Shown: positions 27,866 to 37,326 of the stretch, in pieces | Numbering within the stretch: the first letter of the stretch is position 1 | Layout of the letters: each line of letters starts with the position of its first letter | Assembly: GCF_028737325.1 (NCBI RefSeq) | Contig: NZ_JAQZCH010000002.1 | Location: 1,225,719-1,289,718 of the forward strand | Direction: 5' to 3' | Origin: Microbacterium thalli | Lineage (GTDB): Bacteria; Actinomycetota; Actinomycetes; Actinomycetales; Microbacteriaceae | Length of the DNA stretch: 64,000 nucleotides | Translations under genes and position numbers: made by a program | The notes under the pieces: generated by a model | What the model was told of the DNA's origin: nothing | The model's database searches: none | Seen by the model: only the letters and a program-made list of their open reading frames with translations

Positions 27866-27907
27866 GGACTCAGTATGAGCCGTAGCCGATGTGGACGGAT
27901 ACGCGGG

Positions 27908-29068
27908 TCAGGCCCGGCGATACTCCGACACCATGGGGCAGTCGAACGGGTCGCGGGCCGCGAGGCCGACGCGGTTGAGGTAGTCGATGACGATGGCGTA
28001 CGAGCGCCACAGGCTCGTCTCGGTGTACGGCACGTTCAGCGACGCGCACTGCTCCTTGACGATCTCGCGGGCGCGGGCCAGCGCAGGGCGCGGCATGTTG
28101 GGGAACAGGTGGTGCTCGATCTGGTAGTTCAGGCCGCCCATGAGCCACGTCGCCCACCAGCCGCCGCCGATGTTGCGCGACGTGCGCACCTGCTTGCTGA
28201 AGAAGTCGATCTTCGCGTCGGGCGCGATGATCGCCATGCCCTTGTGGTTGGGAGCGAACGACGCGCCCATGTACAGACCGAACACGGCGACCTGCACGCC
28301 GAAGAACGCGAAGGCCATGCCGATCGGCAGGAAGATGAAGACCGGGGCGACGAAGATCGCGAACCGAGCCAGGATGAGGGTGATCTCCAGCGCGCGCTTC
28401 TTGACCGGGCCGCGGCTGACGAGGTGTCGCACCGACAGGGCGTGCAGGTTCAGGCCTTCGAGCAGCAGCAGCGGGAAGAACAGCCATCCCTGCCGCTGCG
28501 TGATGAAGCGACGGATGCCGCGGGCGGTGGCTGCGTCCTCTTCGATGAACGAGATCGTGTCGATCTCGATATCGGGGTCCTTGCCCACCTTGTTCGGGTT
28601 CGAGTGGTGCCGGGCGTGCTTCGAGGTCCACCACGACAGGCTCATGCCGACGACGCCGACCGCGAGGAAGCGCGCCAGGCGGTCGTTGCCGGGGCCGGAG
28701 GCGAGCACCTGGCGGTGGTCTGCCTCGTGTGCGAGGAACGCGACCTGGGTGAACACGATGCCGAGGGCCGCGGCGATGAGCAGCTGGAACCAGCTGTCGC
28801 CGAGCAGCACGAACCCGGTGACGCAGCCGCCGATCGCGAGGATCAGGGCGAGGCCGACGAGACTGTAGAACCACGGGGTGCGGCGCAGCAGCCCGGATTC
28901 CCGGACGACCCGCGAGACGTCGGTGAACGCCTTTGTCATCGGCGGGAAGTCGGCGGTCCCGGCATAGGTGGTGCGGACGGGGCCGAGACGCGGCTCGACA
29001 GCGGTTGAAGCGATGGGAGTACCTGCTGTTCGGTCGAGGCCCGGGGGCCGGAAGCTAGCGGTGATCAC
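27908..29068 (-). CDS. Membrane fatty-acid desaturase
   Basis: A di-iron acyl desaturase, 386 residues from GTG 29068. The three histidine boxes are HEADH (in AFLAHEADHRQV), HARHH (in SKHARHHSNPNKVG) and QIEHH (in GLNYQIEHHLFPNMPR). Four or more hydrophobic segments surround them. It introduces a double bond into membrane lipid acyl chains, likely helping cold or membrane-stress adaptation. An internal start at MTKAFTDVSRVV (about 44 residues in) is possible; the GTG was kept because the intervening VRTTYAGTADFPP segment is usually conserved. The 100 bases upstream (29069-29168) contain no gene. Confidence 0.9.
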   Translation of the reverse strand: MITASFRPPGLDRTAGTPIASTAVEPRLGPVRTTYAGTADFPPMTKAFTDVSRVVRESGLLRRTPWFYSLVGLALILAIGGCVTGFVLLGDSWFQLLIAAALGIVFTQVAFLAHEADHRQVLASGPGNDRLARFLAVGVVGMSLSWWTSKHARHHSNPNKVGKDPDIEIDTISFIEEDAATARGIRRFITQRQGWLFFPLLLLEGLNLHALSVRHLVSRGPVKKRALEITLILARFAIFVAPVFIFLPIGMAFAFFGVQVAVFGLYMGASFAPNHKGMAIIAPDAKIDFFSKQVRTSRNIGGGWWATWLMGGLNYQIEHHLFPNMPRPALARAREIVKEQCASLNVPYTETSLWRSYAIVIDYLNRVGLAARDPFDCPMVSEYRRA

Positions 29069-29168
29069 CGCTCGCTGTGGCTCACACTACGGAGGCTCGG
29101 ATCACCCTGGGCGCATATGACCGACTGCACGGACGATGCAAGGGTTTCGCTCAGCCGATGGTCAGGTG

Positions 29169-29510
29169 TCAGCCCTCGTGAACGCCGTCGAGCACGGGAC
29201 TCGGGCGCGGCACGTCGGGTGGCTCGGGCACCACGTAGAGCCCGGTCGGTGAGTTGGCGGTGTACGTCAGAGCTTCCAGCCAGGCGCGATTCAGCGCGGG
29301 CTGGCGGCTGCCGTAGAACTTGAAGACGAGCCCGCATCCGGGATGCAGCCACACCGTGGTGCGGCCATCGCCGATCGTGACGTCGTCCTTCCATGTCAGC
29401 GTGAACGATTCGCCGCGGCGCAGCTTGGCGGTGATGACGGTCTGGAGGTGCGCGAGCGTCCGGTCCTCGAAGTCCGCGCGCACCTGATTCTCATAGATGA
29501 ACCGACCCAT
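29169..29510 (-). CDS. DUF7882-type small protein (copy A)
   Basis: A 113-residue soluble protein beginning MGRFIYENQVRADFEDRTLA. Conserved blocks are KLRRGESFTLTWKDDV, GDGRTTVWLHPG and LNRAWLEALTYTANSPTGLY, followed by a Pro-rich tail. Such proteins are frequent and multi-copy in Microbacteriaceae and are often labelled ATP-dependent DNA ligase with no ligase motifs; that label should not be used. Function unknown. ATG 29510 follows GGAGGA. A second copy (B) lies at 30043 in the opposite orientation, about 60% identical by eye. Confidence 0.8.
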   Translation of the reverse strand: MGRFIYENQVRADFEDRTLAHLQTVITAKLRRGESFTLTWKDDVTIGDGRTTVWLHPGCGLVFKFYGSRQPALNRAWLEALTYTANSPTGLYVVPEPPDVPRPSPVLDGVHEG

Positions 29511-29534
29511 GGGTCCTCCCCTTGCTCCGTGGCG

Positions 29535-29595
29535 ACTCTAGTGAAGCTCAGCGCTTTCCTTAAGCCCTTGCGCGTCCGCGCACGGCGGGTAGTGT
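29535..29595. promoter_or_regulatory. Divergent promoters between DUF7882 copy A and the 69-residue gene
   Basis: On the plus strand TTGCGC (29568-29573) and TAGTGT (29590-29595) are spaced 16 bases and read toward the gene at 29643. On the minus strand TAGAGT (29540-29535) reads toward copy A at 29510. The two promoters lie back to back, so coordinated expression is possible. Confidence 0.5.
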
Positions 29596-29642
29596 CGCTG
29601 CGCAGGACGCGGCCGCGTCTGTGCGACGAAGGGGCGAACGCC

Positions 29643-29852
29643 ATGGCCAAACGGATCGACGTCTTCTACGGCGGGCGGGCGTACACCATCGGTGGTCGTG
29701 ACCTCGAGGACGTACGCGCTGAGATCGCCGACGCACTCGAGTCGGGCCACGGATGGCTGTCGGTCAATGACGGCGAAGGCGTCGCGCAGGGCACCGAGCT
29801 GCTGATCACGCACGGCGTCGATGTCACTCTGGCGGCTCTCCCGGAGGGCTGA
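29643..29852 (+). CDS. Small hypothetical protein, 69 residues
   Basis: MAKRIDVFYGGRAYTIGGRD opens a compact acidic protein with alternating beta-like and helical segments (LEDVRAEIADALESGHGWLS, then GTELLITHGVDVTLAALPEG). It has a good GAAGGGG ribosome site and a recognisable promoter, so it is likely real. No family was recognised. Position between two DUF7882 paralogues suggests a shared context. The 190 bases after it (29853-30042) carry only hairpins. Confidence 0.65.
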   Translation: MAKRIDVFYGGRAYTIGGRDLEDVRAEIADALESGHGWLSVNDGEGVAQGTELLITHGVDVTLAALPEG

Positions 29853-29927
29853 GAGCCGGAGGGATCGGAACTACGCCACAAAGTCAACCCCCTCCCCAAC
29901 CTGAATCACTCGCTCGATCCTGCCGAA

Positions 29928-29986
29928 GCACAGCACGGCTGTGCGCGTCGCGGATCGTCCGCGCGCGGAACGGACTCTTCCGCGCG
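29928..29986. repeat. Two stem-loops before DUF7882 copy B
   Basis: GCACAGC/GCTGTGC (29928-29934 with 29938-29944) and CGCGCGGAA/TTCCGCGCG (29962-29970 with 29978-29986) are perfect stems. They lie after the 69-residue gene and before copy B, so they may be terminators or 5' leader structure. Confidence 0.45.
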
Positions 29987-30042
29987 GGCCCGCGATCGGA
30001 TCGCAGAGGCTGGTGATCGCCTGTGTCAGGGCGCGAGGAGGA

Positions 30043-30372
30043 ATGTTGGGCAGGTTCGTTTACGACGGCAGCAATCGGCTGGAGATCGAGGACCGTACGC
30101 TCGCACACCTCCAGATGACGATCGGGGCCAAGCTCCGTCGCGGTGAGGCGTTCTTCTTCACGTGGAAGGACGACGTGAGCGTGGGCAAGGGACGCACCAC
30201 CGTGTGGATGCACGCCGGCGCGTCCCTCGTGTTCACGTTCCACGGCAGCCGCACGCCCGCGATCAACCGCGCCTGGCTCGAAGCGTTGATGTACACCGCC
30301 AACTCGCCCACCGGACTGTACGTCGTCCCCGAGCCCGCGGAGTCCCCGACCGACAAGCTGGTTATTGAATAG
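30043..30372 (+). CDS. DUF7882-type small protein (copy B)
   Basis: A 109-residue paralogue of the protein at 29169-29510. It begins MLGRFVYDGSNRLEIEDRTL and shares KLRRGEAFFFTWKDDV, GKGRTTVWMHAG, INRAWLEALMYTANSPTGLY and a VVPEP tail. ATG 30043 follows a strong GAGGAGGA. The stop at 30372 overlaps the start of the AraC regulator by 8 bases. Function unknown; the paralogue pair implies selection for more than one version. Confidence 0.8.
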   Translation: MLGRFVYDGSNRLEIEDRTLAHLQMTIGAKLRRGEAFFFTWKDDVSVGKGRTTVWMHAGASLVFTFHGSRTPAINRAWLEALMYTANSPTGLYVVPEPAESPTDKLVIE

Positions 30373-31309
30373 CCAGCCGGTCCGGCGAGGGTTGCGGACC
30401 GACGACCCCCGCCGCGCGGAGGAGTCGGTCAGCTCGCTGTACGAGACACCGATGTCGCTGTCGGTCGACTCGCCGACGACCTTCAAGTACGAGATGGCGG
30501 CCGTCGCCCACCCCGCGGCGGCAGCTGCCGCGGTGCGCTTCACGGGCACGATGCGCTCGACCGCCCGCTCCTTCCCGCGGCTAATCGTGGCGCACGCCGC
30601 ACAGGGCCAGCACCGGTGGCAGGTGGGCAGCGAGTCCGGCGACGGGCGCACGCCTTTCGTCGTCCCCCCGGACACCGAGTTCGTGGCCGAGTTCGGGCAC
30701 TTGCACCTGCGCACCTTCAGTGTCGCGACCGAGACGATCGACCATGTCGTTCGAGCGCTGCTCGGCGACGAGCCCCGCCGGCTGCAGTTCTCAGGCCTGA
30801 ACCGACGCGCGGGCAACCCCCGCCTGATCGCCGAGACGCTGCGGTTCCTCGAGGCCACAGTGCTCGCCGACGAGTCGGTCGCCGCCTCGCCGCTCATGCG
30901 CACGCAACTGATGCATCAGGCGATCGCCTCGCTCATCACGGCGTTTCCGATCATCGACGTCGACGACACCGATCAGCGGCGTCCCACCGCGCGCACCGTG
31001 CGGCGAGCGGTGACGTTCATGGAGGAGAACGTCGGCAACCCCATCAGCATCACCGACATCGCCGTCGCCGCGGGCACCTCCGTGCGGGCGCTGCAGAGCG
31101 CCTTCCACAAGGCGTACGAGATCCCGCCGAGCACGTACCTCCGACGCCTGCGCATCGAGGGTGCGCACCACGAGCTGCGTGCCGCGCACCCTGGTTCGAC
31201 GACGGTGCGGGACGTCGCCCAGCGCTGGGGCTTCGCCCACACCGGCCGCTTCGCTCAGCTGTACGCGGCGATGTACGGCGAGCACCCGTCGCACACCCTG
31301 CGCCGCTGA
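30365..31309 (+). CDS. AraC-family transcriptional regulator
   Basis: A 314-residue regulator with an N-terminal AraC-binding-like domain and a C-terminal double helix-turn-helix. The latter is visible as NPISITDIAVAAGTSVRALQ, then FHKAYEIPPSTYLRRLRIEG, and TVRDVAQRWGFAHTGRFAQL with the usual ending YGEHPSHTLRR. The start is uncertain: TTG 30365 overlaps the preceding gene and gives a full-length product; ATG 30452 would remove 29 residues. Translational coupling to the DUF7882 gene is possible. Target and ligand unknown. Confidence 0.85.
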   Translation: MNSQPVRRGLRTDDPRRAEESVSSLYETPMSLSVDSPTTFKYEMAAVAHPAAAAAAVRFTGTMRSTARSFPRLIVAHAAQGQHRWQVGSESGDGRTPFVVPPDTEFVAEFGHLHLRTFSVATETIDHVVRALLGDEPRRLQFSGLNRRAGNPRLIAETLRFLEATVLADESVAASPLMRTQLMHQAIASLITAFPIIDVDDTDQRRPTARTVRRAVTFMEENVGNPISITDIAVAAGTSVRALQSAFHKAYEIPPSTYLRRLRIEGAHHELRAAHPGSTTVRDVAQRWGFAHTGRFAQLYAAMYGEHPSHTLRR

Positions 31310-31339
31310 CGCACGCGGCGGCGGATGCCGTTCCCCGGG

Positions 31340-32530
31340 TCAGTCGTCGAGGCCGGCCGCCGCCGGATCGGGCAACAGGATCCAGACGCGCGTGCCGCCG
31401 CTCGGCGACTCGTCGATCCCGATGCGCCCGCCGTGCGCCTCGACCGCCCGACGGCAGGTCGAGAGCCCGATGCCCAGGCCGTCGGCATCCGAGTTCCCGC
31501 GCTCCATCAGCCGGAAGACGCGTTCGCGGTCGGCTTCGGGCACACCCGGGCCGTTGTCGTCGACGGTGATGCGCCAGCCGCCGGGTACGGCGTGGGCGTC
31601 GACGTGCACCTCGGGCGCGCGGTCGGCGACCGCGGTGAACTTCAGCGCGTTCGCGACGACGTTCTGCAGCACCGCGCGCAGCAGCGTGGGGTCGCCGACC
31701 GGCTCGATGTCGACGTCGGAGCGGATGTCGGCGCCCGAGGCGGTGATCTGCGCGTCGAGGTCGTCGGTGACCGCGCTCATCACCGCGGCGAGGTCGACGC
31801 GGGCCTGCTGCGGCCGGGCACCACCGGCGCGGGCATACGCCAGGATGTCGGAGATCATGTCATCCATGCGCTCCGCCGCGGACTCGGCGCGTGCGAGCAC
31901 GCGGGCGGCGTCGGGGGCGTTCGCCATGTCGGGGCTGTCGATCGCGAGCTCGAGGAACCCGGTCAGCGCGGTCAGGGGGTTCCGCAGATCATGGCTGATC
32001 TGCCCCGCGAACCGCGACAGCTGGTCGTTCGACGCGCTCAGCGCACGACCGATGCGGCGCAGCTCGAGCAAGTCGACGATCTGGTGCGCGAGCAGGTCGA
32101 GAGCCTCACGCTTGGACTCGTCGAGGTCGCCGACCGCCTCGTCGAACACGCACAGCGTGCCGATCGCGACGCCCGACGGCGTGATGAGGGGGCTCGAAGC
32201 GTAGAACCGGACGTGGGCGATCTCGCCGGTCACGAACGGGTTCTGCGCGAACCGTTCGTCGAGGCGCGCGTCCGGGACGACGACCCGACCGGGGCGGGCG
32301 ATGACCGCCGCGCACATCGAGTCCTCGCGCGAGCAGACGGCCGGCTCGATGCCGACGGCCGCGATCTGGTGCTGCGAGCGGTCGTCGATGATGTTGATGA
32401 CCGCGGTGTCGACGCCGCAGACGGTCGCGGCCAGGCGGACGATGCCCTGCAGGTCGGGTGCGGGAGCCTCGCCGATGACGTGGTACGCGTCGATGGCTTC
32501 GCGGCGGGTGATGTCGAGCTGAGAGACCAT
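31340..32530 (-). CDS. GAF-domain sensor histidine kinase
   Basis: A 396-residue soluble kinase with an N-terminal GAF domain (residues about 20-160; SREDSMCAAVIARPGRVVVP and YASSPLITPSGVAIGTLCVF). A HisKA region follows with phospho-acceptor His in FAGQISHDLRNPLTALTGF, then a HATPase domain with NVVANALKFT (N-box), VDDNGPGVP (G1) and GLGIGLSTCRRAVEAHGG (G2). No membrane segments are seen. ATG 32530 stands 7 bases after the ABC permease stop with GAGAGG as ribosome site, so it is the last gene of a four-gene operon. No response regulator is adjacent. Confidence 0.9.
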   Translation of the reverse strand: MVSQLDITRREAIDAYHVIGEAPAPDLQGIVRLAATVCGVDTAVINIIDDRSQHQIAAVGIEPAVCSREDSMCAAVIARPGRVVVPDARLDERFAQNPFVTGEIAHVRFYASSPLITPSGVAIGTLCVFDEAVGDLDESKREALDLLAHQIVDLLELRRIGRALSASNDQLSRFAGQISHDLRNPLTALTGFLELAIDSPDMANAPDAARVLARAESAAERMDDMISDILAYARAGGARPQQARVDLAAVMSAVTDDLDAQITASGADIRSDVDIEPVGDPTLLRAVLQNVVANALKFTAVADRAPEVHVDAHAVPGGWRITVDDNGPGVPEADRERVFRLMERGNSDADGLGIGLSTCRRAVEAHGGRIGIDESPSGGTRVWILLPDPAAAGLDD

Positions 32531-32537
32531 GGTCCTC

Positions 32538-33631
32538 TCACGCTATCCGGGTTCCCGGGGGCAGGGCTCGTGCGGGCGTCCGCGTGCGCGATCCGGCGGC
32601 GACCAGCAGCAGCGCCGCGAGCACGAGCTGCACTCCGAGGCCGACGAACCAGCTCGGCACCGTCTGGGCGCGGATCTCCTGGGCGGTGGGCCCGCCGTCG
32701 TAGGTCATCGCGGACCCGTCGCAGTCGTCGTAGGACGTCTCCAGGTCCGGTGCGATCTGCGCGGCGCGGACGCCGGCCGTGATCTGCCCGAACAGGTCGA
32801 CGGGATAGCCGTTGCGGTCGTACTCGGCCGGCGTGGCGTCGGCCAGGATGACGAAGGGGTTCGCCGCGAGGATCCACCAGACGCGATCGAAGCGCGGCAC
32901 GGTGTTCGTCGTCACGACCGGCTCGGCGCACGCGATCCGGCTCGGGTCGTTCGCGCAGTCCGACGAGCCGCCCCGGCACTCCGGCGTCCCGTCGACGTTG
33001 TACTGCAGCCCGCGATAGGTCGTCGTCGTCTCGCTCGAGAGCGCGGCGCCGCCCAGGCCGAAGGCGATGAGCGTCCCGAACACCAGCGCCGCGACGACGA
33101 GATATGTCGCGGCCACCGAGAACAGGGGGCGGGCGAGGATGCCGCTGAGCCCGACGCCGACGGCCGCGATGACCCCGATCTCGATGACGAGCACGACGAG
33201 CGAGACCACGACCACGGCGGCATCCACACCGCCCGCGAACGTCGCGATCACGAGGAACGGGGCGGCGACCGCCGCGAACGCGAGTCCGGTGATCCACCCC
33301 GCCAGCACCTTGCCCAGGAGGATCTCGGAGGTGCGGGCGAGCGTGACCTGCACGGGAGCGAGGGTCGCGGCATCCCGATCGCCGTTGATCGAGTTGCCGC
33401 TGAGCGTCGGCGACACCAGCACGACCAGCAGCAGCGTGATCACCACGATCGTGGAGTAGATGCCCGACCCGCGCTGACCGGAGTCGGACACGACGCCTCC
33501 GAACGCGGGGAAGGCGAGCGCCGTGACACCGATGAGAACGACGGCGAAGACTCCCAGCAGGACGTACCACGAGACGGTGCGGATGCGCTGCAGGAGTTCG
33601 AGACGGGCGACCGTCCAGAGCCGGGCCATGT

Positions 33632-33635
<4 letters not shown>
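32538..33635 (-). CDS. ABC-2-type transporter permease
   Basis: A 365-residue membrane protein with six or so helices and a long extracellular loop (about residues 210-330) containing several cysteines (TPECRGGSSDCANDPSRIAC). It begins MARLWTVARLELLQRIRTVS after a possible two-codon extension. GTG 33635 overlaps the ATPase stop by 4 bases and has GGAG 7 bases upstream, so it is preferred to ATG 33629. It pairs with the ATPase encoded just upstream to form an exporter of unknown substrate. Confidence 0.85.
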
Positions 33636-34579
<944 letters not shown>

Positions 34580-34582
34580 ACC

Positions 34583-36160
34583 CTAGGGGAGGGTCGTCGC
34601 CCGGGGCAGCGCGACGATCGCGCTCGTCCCGCCGGGTGCGTGCGGGTGAAGCTGCACGGTGCCGCCGTGCGCCTCGACGAGGGCCCGAGCGAGGGCGAGG
34701 CCGAGCCCGAGCCCCTGCACCGCGCCGCGTCGCGCGCGCGCCGTGCGGTAGAAGCGGTCGAAGGCCTGGCGACGCTCGGCCGCGGTCATGCCCGGGCCCG
34801 AGTCGGTGACGGCGATCTCGACCGCATCCGCGGAGCTCCGGATGTCGACGGACACGGCACCGCCGTCGGGCGAGGCCTGGACGGCATTGCGCACGAGCTC
34901 GGCGACGACCGCGTGCAGGTCGTCGCGTGCGACCTCGACGGCGGCCGCATCGCCGGTCACGGAGATCGAGACGCCGCGGTCGTCCTCGAGCCCGGCCACC
35001 GCCTCGTCGACGACAGCCCGGACATCGCTGCGGCCGGGGCGGGGTGTGAGGTGTGCGCGGCCGGTCGCGAGCATCAACTCGACGGTGTGCTCGAGCCGCT
35101 CGGCGGCGCGCTGCACCGTCTCCCACCGTTCGCGGTGCTCGGGCATCGCGCCGGCGACGGCGAGCTCGGCGTTGCCGAGGATGACGGTCAGGGGCGTGCG
35201 CAGCTCGTGACCCACCGTGTCGAGGAAGCGGTCGCGCACGTCCACGGCGTCGACGAGCTCGGTGACGTCCTGCGCCACGACCATGACGCCGATGGGCTCG
35301 TCGTCGAGCACGATCGGGCGCGCGACGAACCGCAGGGCCACCTGGTCGCCGGGCTCGCCCACCCACACGCGCCGCGGCTCGGCGAAGGCGCCCGCCACGG
35401 TGGCGTCGCGCAGACCCGGCCCGACCGCGACGGGCGTGACCCGATCCTCGCCGTAGACGTGCGTCGTGCCGTCCTGCTCGAGCGAGATGCGGATGCCGCC
35501 GCGGCGGGCGATCTCGCGCGCCGGGGCGTTCGCGAGCAGCACGGCGTCGTCGTCGCCGAACACGACGACGGCCTCGGGCGTCGTGTCGAGCAGCTGCCGC
35601 AGGGCGGCATCCGTTCGCGTCGAGGAGTCGAGCGCCGCGGCGAGGCGGTGCGACGCACGTTGCGCCCGGTTGCGATTGCGTCCGAGGTCGACCGCCACGA
35701 AACGGCTCGCGGCGGCGAACATGCCCAGCAGCGCCGGCACCGTGAGCAGGGCCATCCACTCCCCCGGCGTGCGCGGCAGCGACGTCGCGAGCGGAAGCGA
35801 GCCCGCGACCACGACCCCGAGCGCCGCGACCGCCGGGGGGAAGGCGAAGGCGAGCCAGGCGACGGGGAAGATCACGAGCATCCCCGTGACCGGCAGCACG
35901 TCGATGGCGTTGCTGCGCAGCGGCGCGCACGCGAGGATCGTCACGAGCGGGACGATGCAGATCCACTCCGTCGCGACCGTCGGCTGCGCCCGCCAGACGA
36001 GCGCCATGACGACGCAGCTGACCACGATCACCGCGAAGCCGACGAGGTAGGCCGGCGTGATCCGCGCGGGCTCGACGATGGCCACGGTGGCCGTGATCAT
36101 CCCGGCCGACGCTCCCATCAGGAACTGGGCGTACGGCTGGATCTGGGGTCTGCTGAGCAT
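34583..36160 (-). CDS. Membrane PAS-domain sensor histidine kinase
   Basis: A 525-residue kinase. About five hydrophobic segments occupy residues 10-165, followed by a PAS-like domain (LLDTTPEAVVVFGDDDAVLL; LRFVARPIVLDDEPIGVMVV). The phospho-acceptor His is in LDTVGHELRTPLTVILGNAE. The HATPase has ELVRNAVQASPDGG (N-box), VTDSGPGM (G1) and GLGLGLALARALVEAHGG (G2). It heads an operon with an ABC exporter and a second kinase. No response-regulator gene is nearby. The sensed signal is unknown. Confidence 0.92.
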   Translation of the reverse strand: MLSRPQIQPYAQFLMGASAGMITATVAIVEPARITPAYLVGFAVIVVSCVVMALVWRAQPTVATEWICIVPLVTILACAPLRSNAIDVLPVTGMLVIFPVAWLAFAFPPAVAALGVVVAGSLPLATSLPRTPGEWMALLTVPALLGMFAAASRFVAVDLGRNRNRAQRASHRLAAALDSSTRTDAALRQLLDTTPEAVVVFGDDDAVLLANAPAREIARRGGIRISLEQDGTTHVYGEDRVTPVAVGPGLRDATVAGAFAEPRRVWVGEPGDQVALRFVARPIVLDDEPIGVMVVAQDVTELVDAVDVRDRFLDTVGHELRTPLTVILGNAELAVAGAMPEHRERWETVQRAAERLEHTVELMLATGRAHLTPRPGRSDVRAVVDEAVAGLEDDRGVSISVTGDAAAVEVARDDLHAVVAELVRNAVQASPDGGAVSVDIRSSADAVEIAVTDSGPGMTAAERRQAFDRFYRTARARRGAVQGLGLGLALARALVEAHGGTVQLHPHAPGGTSAIVALPRATTLP

Positions 36161-36166
36161 TTCGCC

Positions 36167-37168
36167 TCAGGCCTCTCGACCGAAGACCGCGACGCCGAGG
36201 TCGGGGTGGTCGACGAAGACGCCGTCGATCCCGGATGCCGCCAGCTCGGCCCACTCGCTGGCGTAGTCTCCCCAGGCGGCCGGACCGCCCGCCCGGCGAT
36301 GGCGGCGGACGAGGAAGGCGTTCTCCGGGCGCGCAGTCCACGTGAAGGCCGAGAGGCCCCGCGCGTGCGCGTCCGCGACGACCGATCCACCCTGCCGCGA
36401 TCGGCCGGGCGCGAGGATCATCCGCTTGTCGACGCTGATCCCGTCCACACGGCCGTGCAGCTCGGCCAGGCCGGCGGGGGACGCCCAGTCGTCGTATGTG
36501 CGGGCCTGCGCCCCGTCCGCCGCGACGCGGTCGAATGGCGCGCCGGTGGCCTCGAGCAGGAAGACGCGGGTGCCGGCGACGCCCGACGCGCCGAGCCGGT
36601 CGAGGATGTCGAGCTCGAACGACTCGATCCACAGCGGGTGCTGCCCGGCGTCCCACCCGGCGTCGCGCAGCTCTGCGGCGACGAGGGCCGCGACGTCGAA
36701 GCCGACGCTCGCGAGGAAGGTCGCATGCTTGATCTCGAGGACGACGCCGACCGCGCGTCCGGTCCGCTCCCGCTCGTGCGCCACGAGATCGAGCACGTCG
36801 CGCAGCCGCAGCATCGGCTCGGCACCGTCGTGGCGGGCGCTGTCGGGGCGCAGCTGCGGCACGCGCTCACGGCAGCGCAGCTGCGCGAGCTCGTCCCACG
36901 TGAAGTCCTCCGCGAACCAGCCCGTCACGGCGACGCCGTCGATCGTCTTCGTCGTGCGGCGTTCGCGGAACCGCTCGTGTTCGGCGACGTCGGTGGTGGA
37001 ACCGATCTCGTTCTCGTGCCGCACGATGGCGACGCCGTCGCGGCTGAACACGATGTCGGGCTCGACGGCATCCGCCCCCGCGTCGAGCGCGAGCAGGTAC
37101 GACGACCGGGTGTGCTCCGGGCGATAGCCGGGCGCACCCCGGTGACCGATCACGAGGGGGCGAGTCAC
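36167..37168 (-). CDS. Glycerophosphodiester phosphodiesterase
   Basis: A 333-residue GDPD-family enzyme that hydrolyses glycerophosphodiesters to glycerol-3-phosphate. It begins VTRPLVIGHRGAPGYRPEHT, containing the HRG metal/catalytic motif and PEHT. Next are DAVEPDIVFSRDGVAIVRHE, VLEIKHATF and a C-terminal FTWTARPENAFLVRR. No signal peptide is visible from this start, so it is probably cytoplasmic. GTG 37168 follows GAGGGGC at short spacing; a longer reading upstream lacks support. It stands 6 bases before the kinase gene, so it may be the first gene of that operon. Confidence 0.92.
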   Translation of the reverse strand: MTRPLVIGHRGAPGYRPEHTRSSYLLALDAGADAVEPDIVFSRDGVAIVRHENEIGSTTDVAEHERFRERRTTKTIDGVAVTGWFAEDFTWDELAQLRCRERVPQLRPDSARHDGAEPMLRLRDVLDLVAHERERTGRAVGVVLEIKHATFLASVGFDVAALVAAELRDAGWDAGQHPLWIESFELDILDRLGASGVAGTRVFLLEATGAPFDRVAADGAQARTYDDWASPAGLAELHGRVDGISVDKRMILAPGRSRQGGSVVADAHARGLSAFTWTARPENAFLVRRHRRAGGPAAWGDYASEWAELAASGIDGVFVDHPDLGVAVFGREA

Positions 37169-37268
37169 GCCCCTCAGGCTAGGGCCGAGCGGGGAGATTC
37201 CGCTGAGGGCGATCGCCTTCATAGTCTGCTCACAGCGCCGCGCATACCCGCGAGGAACCGGTTCCCGT

Positions 37269-37299
37269 AGGCTGGGGAGACACGGCATCTAGCTGTGTC
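37269..37299 (+). promoter_or_regulatory. -10 box and 5'-leader hairpin of the Bax-inhibitor-like gene
   Basis: TAGGCT (37269-37274) fits TAnnnT. About 7 bases later GACACGGC pairs with GCTGTGTC (one wobble) around an ATCTA loop within the leader. The gene starts at 37327. Confidence 0.45.
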
Positions 37300-37326
37300 G
37301 ACCCCTCGACTTGGAGTGTGAGAGCA

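Noticed and set aside
29169..29510. ATP-dependent DNA ligase label sometimes attached to this family
   Set aside because: No KxDG motif or nucleotidyltransferase fold is present in 113 residues; the real ligase is at 17933-18976.
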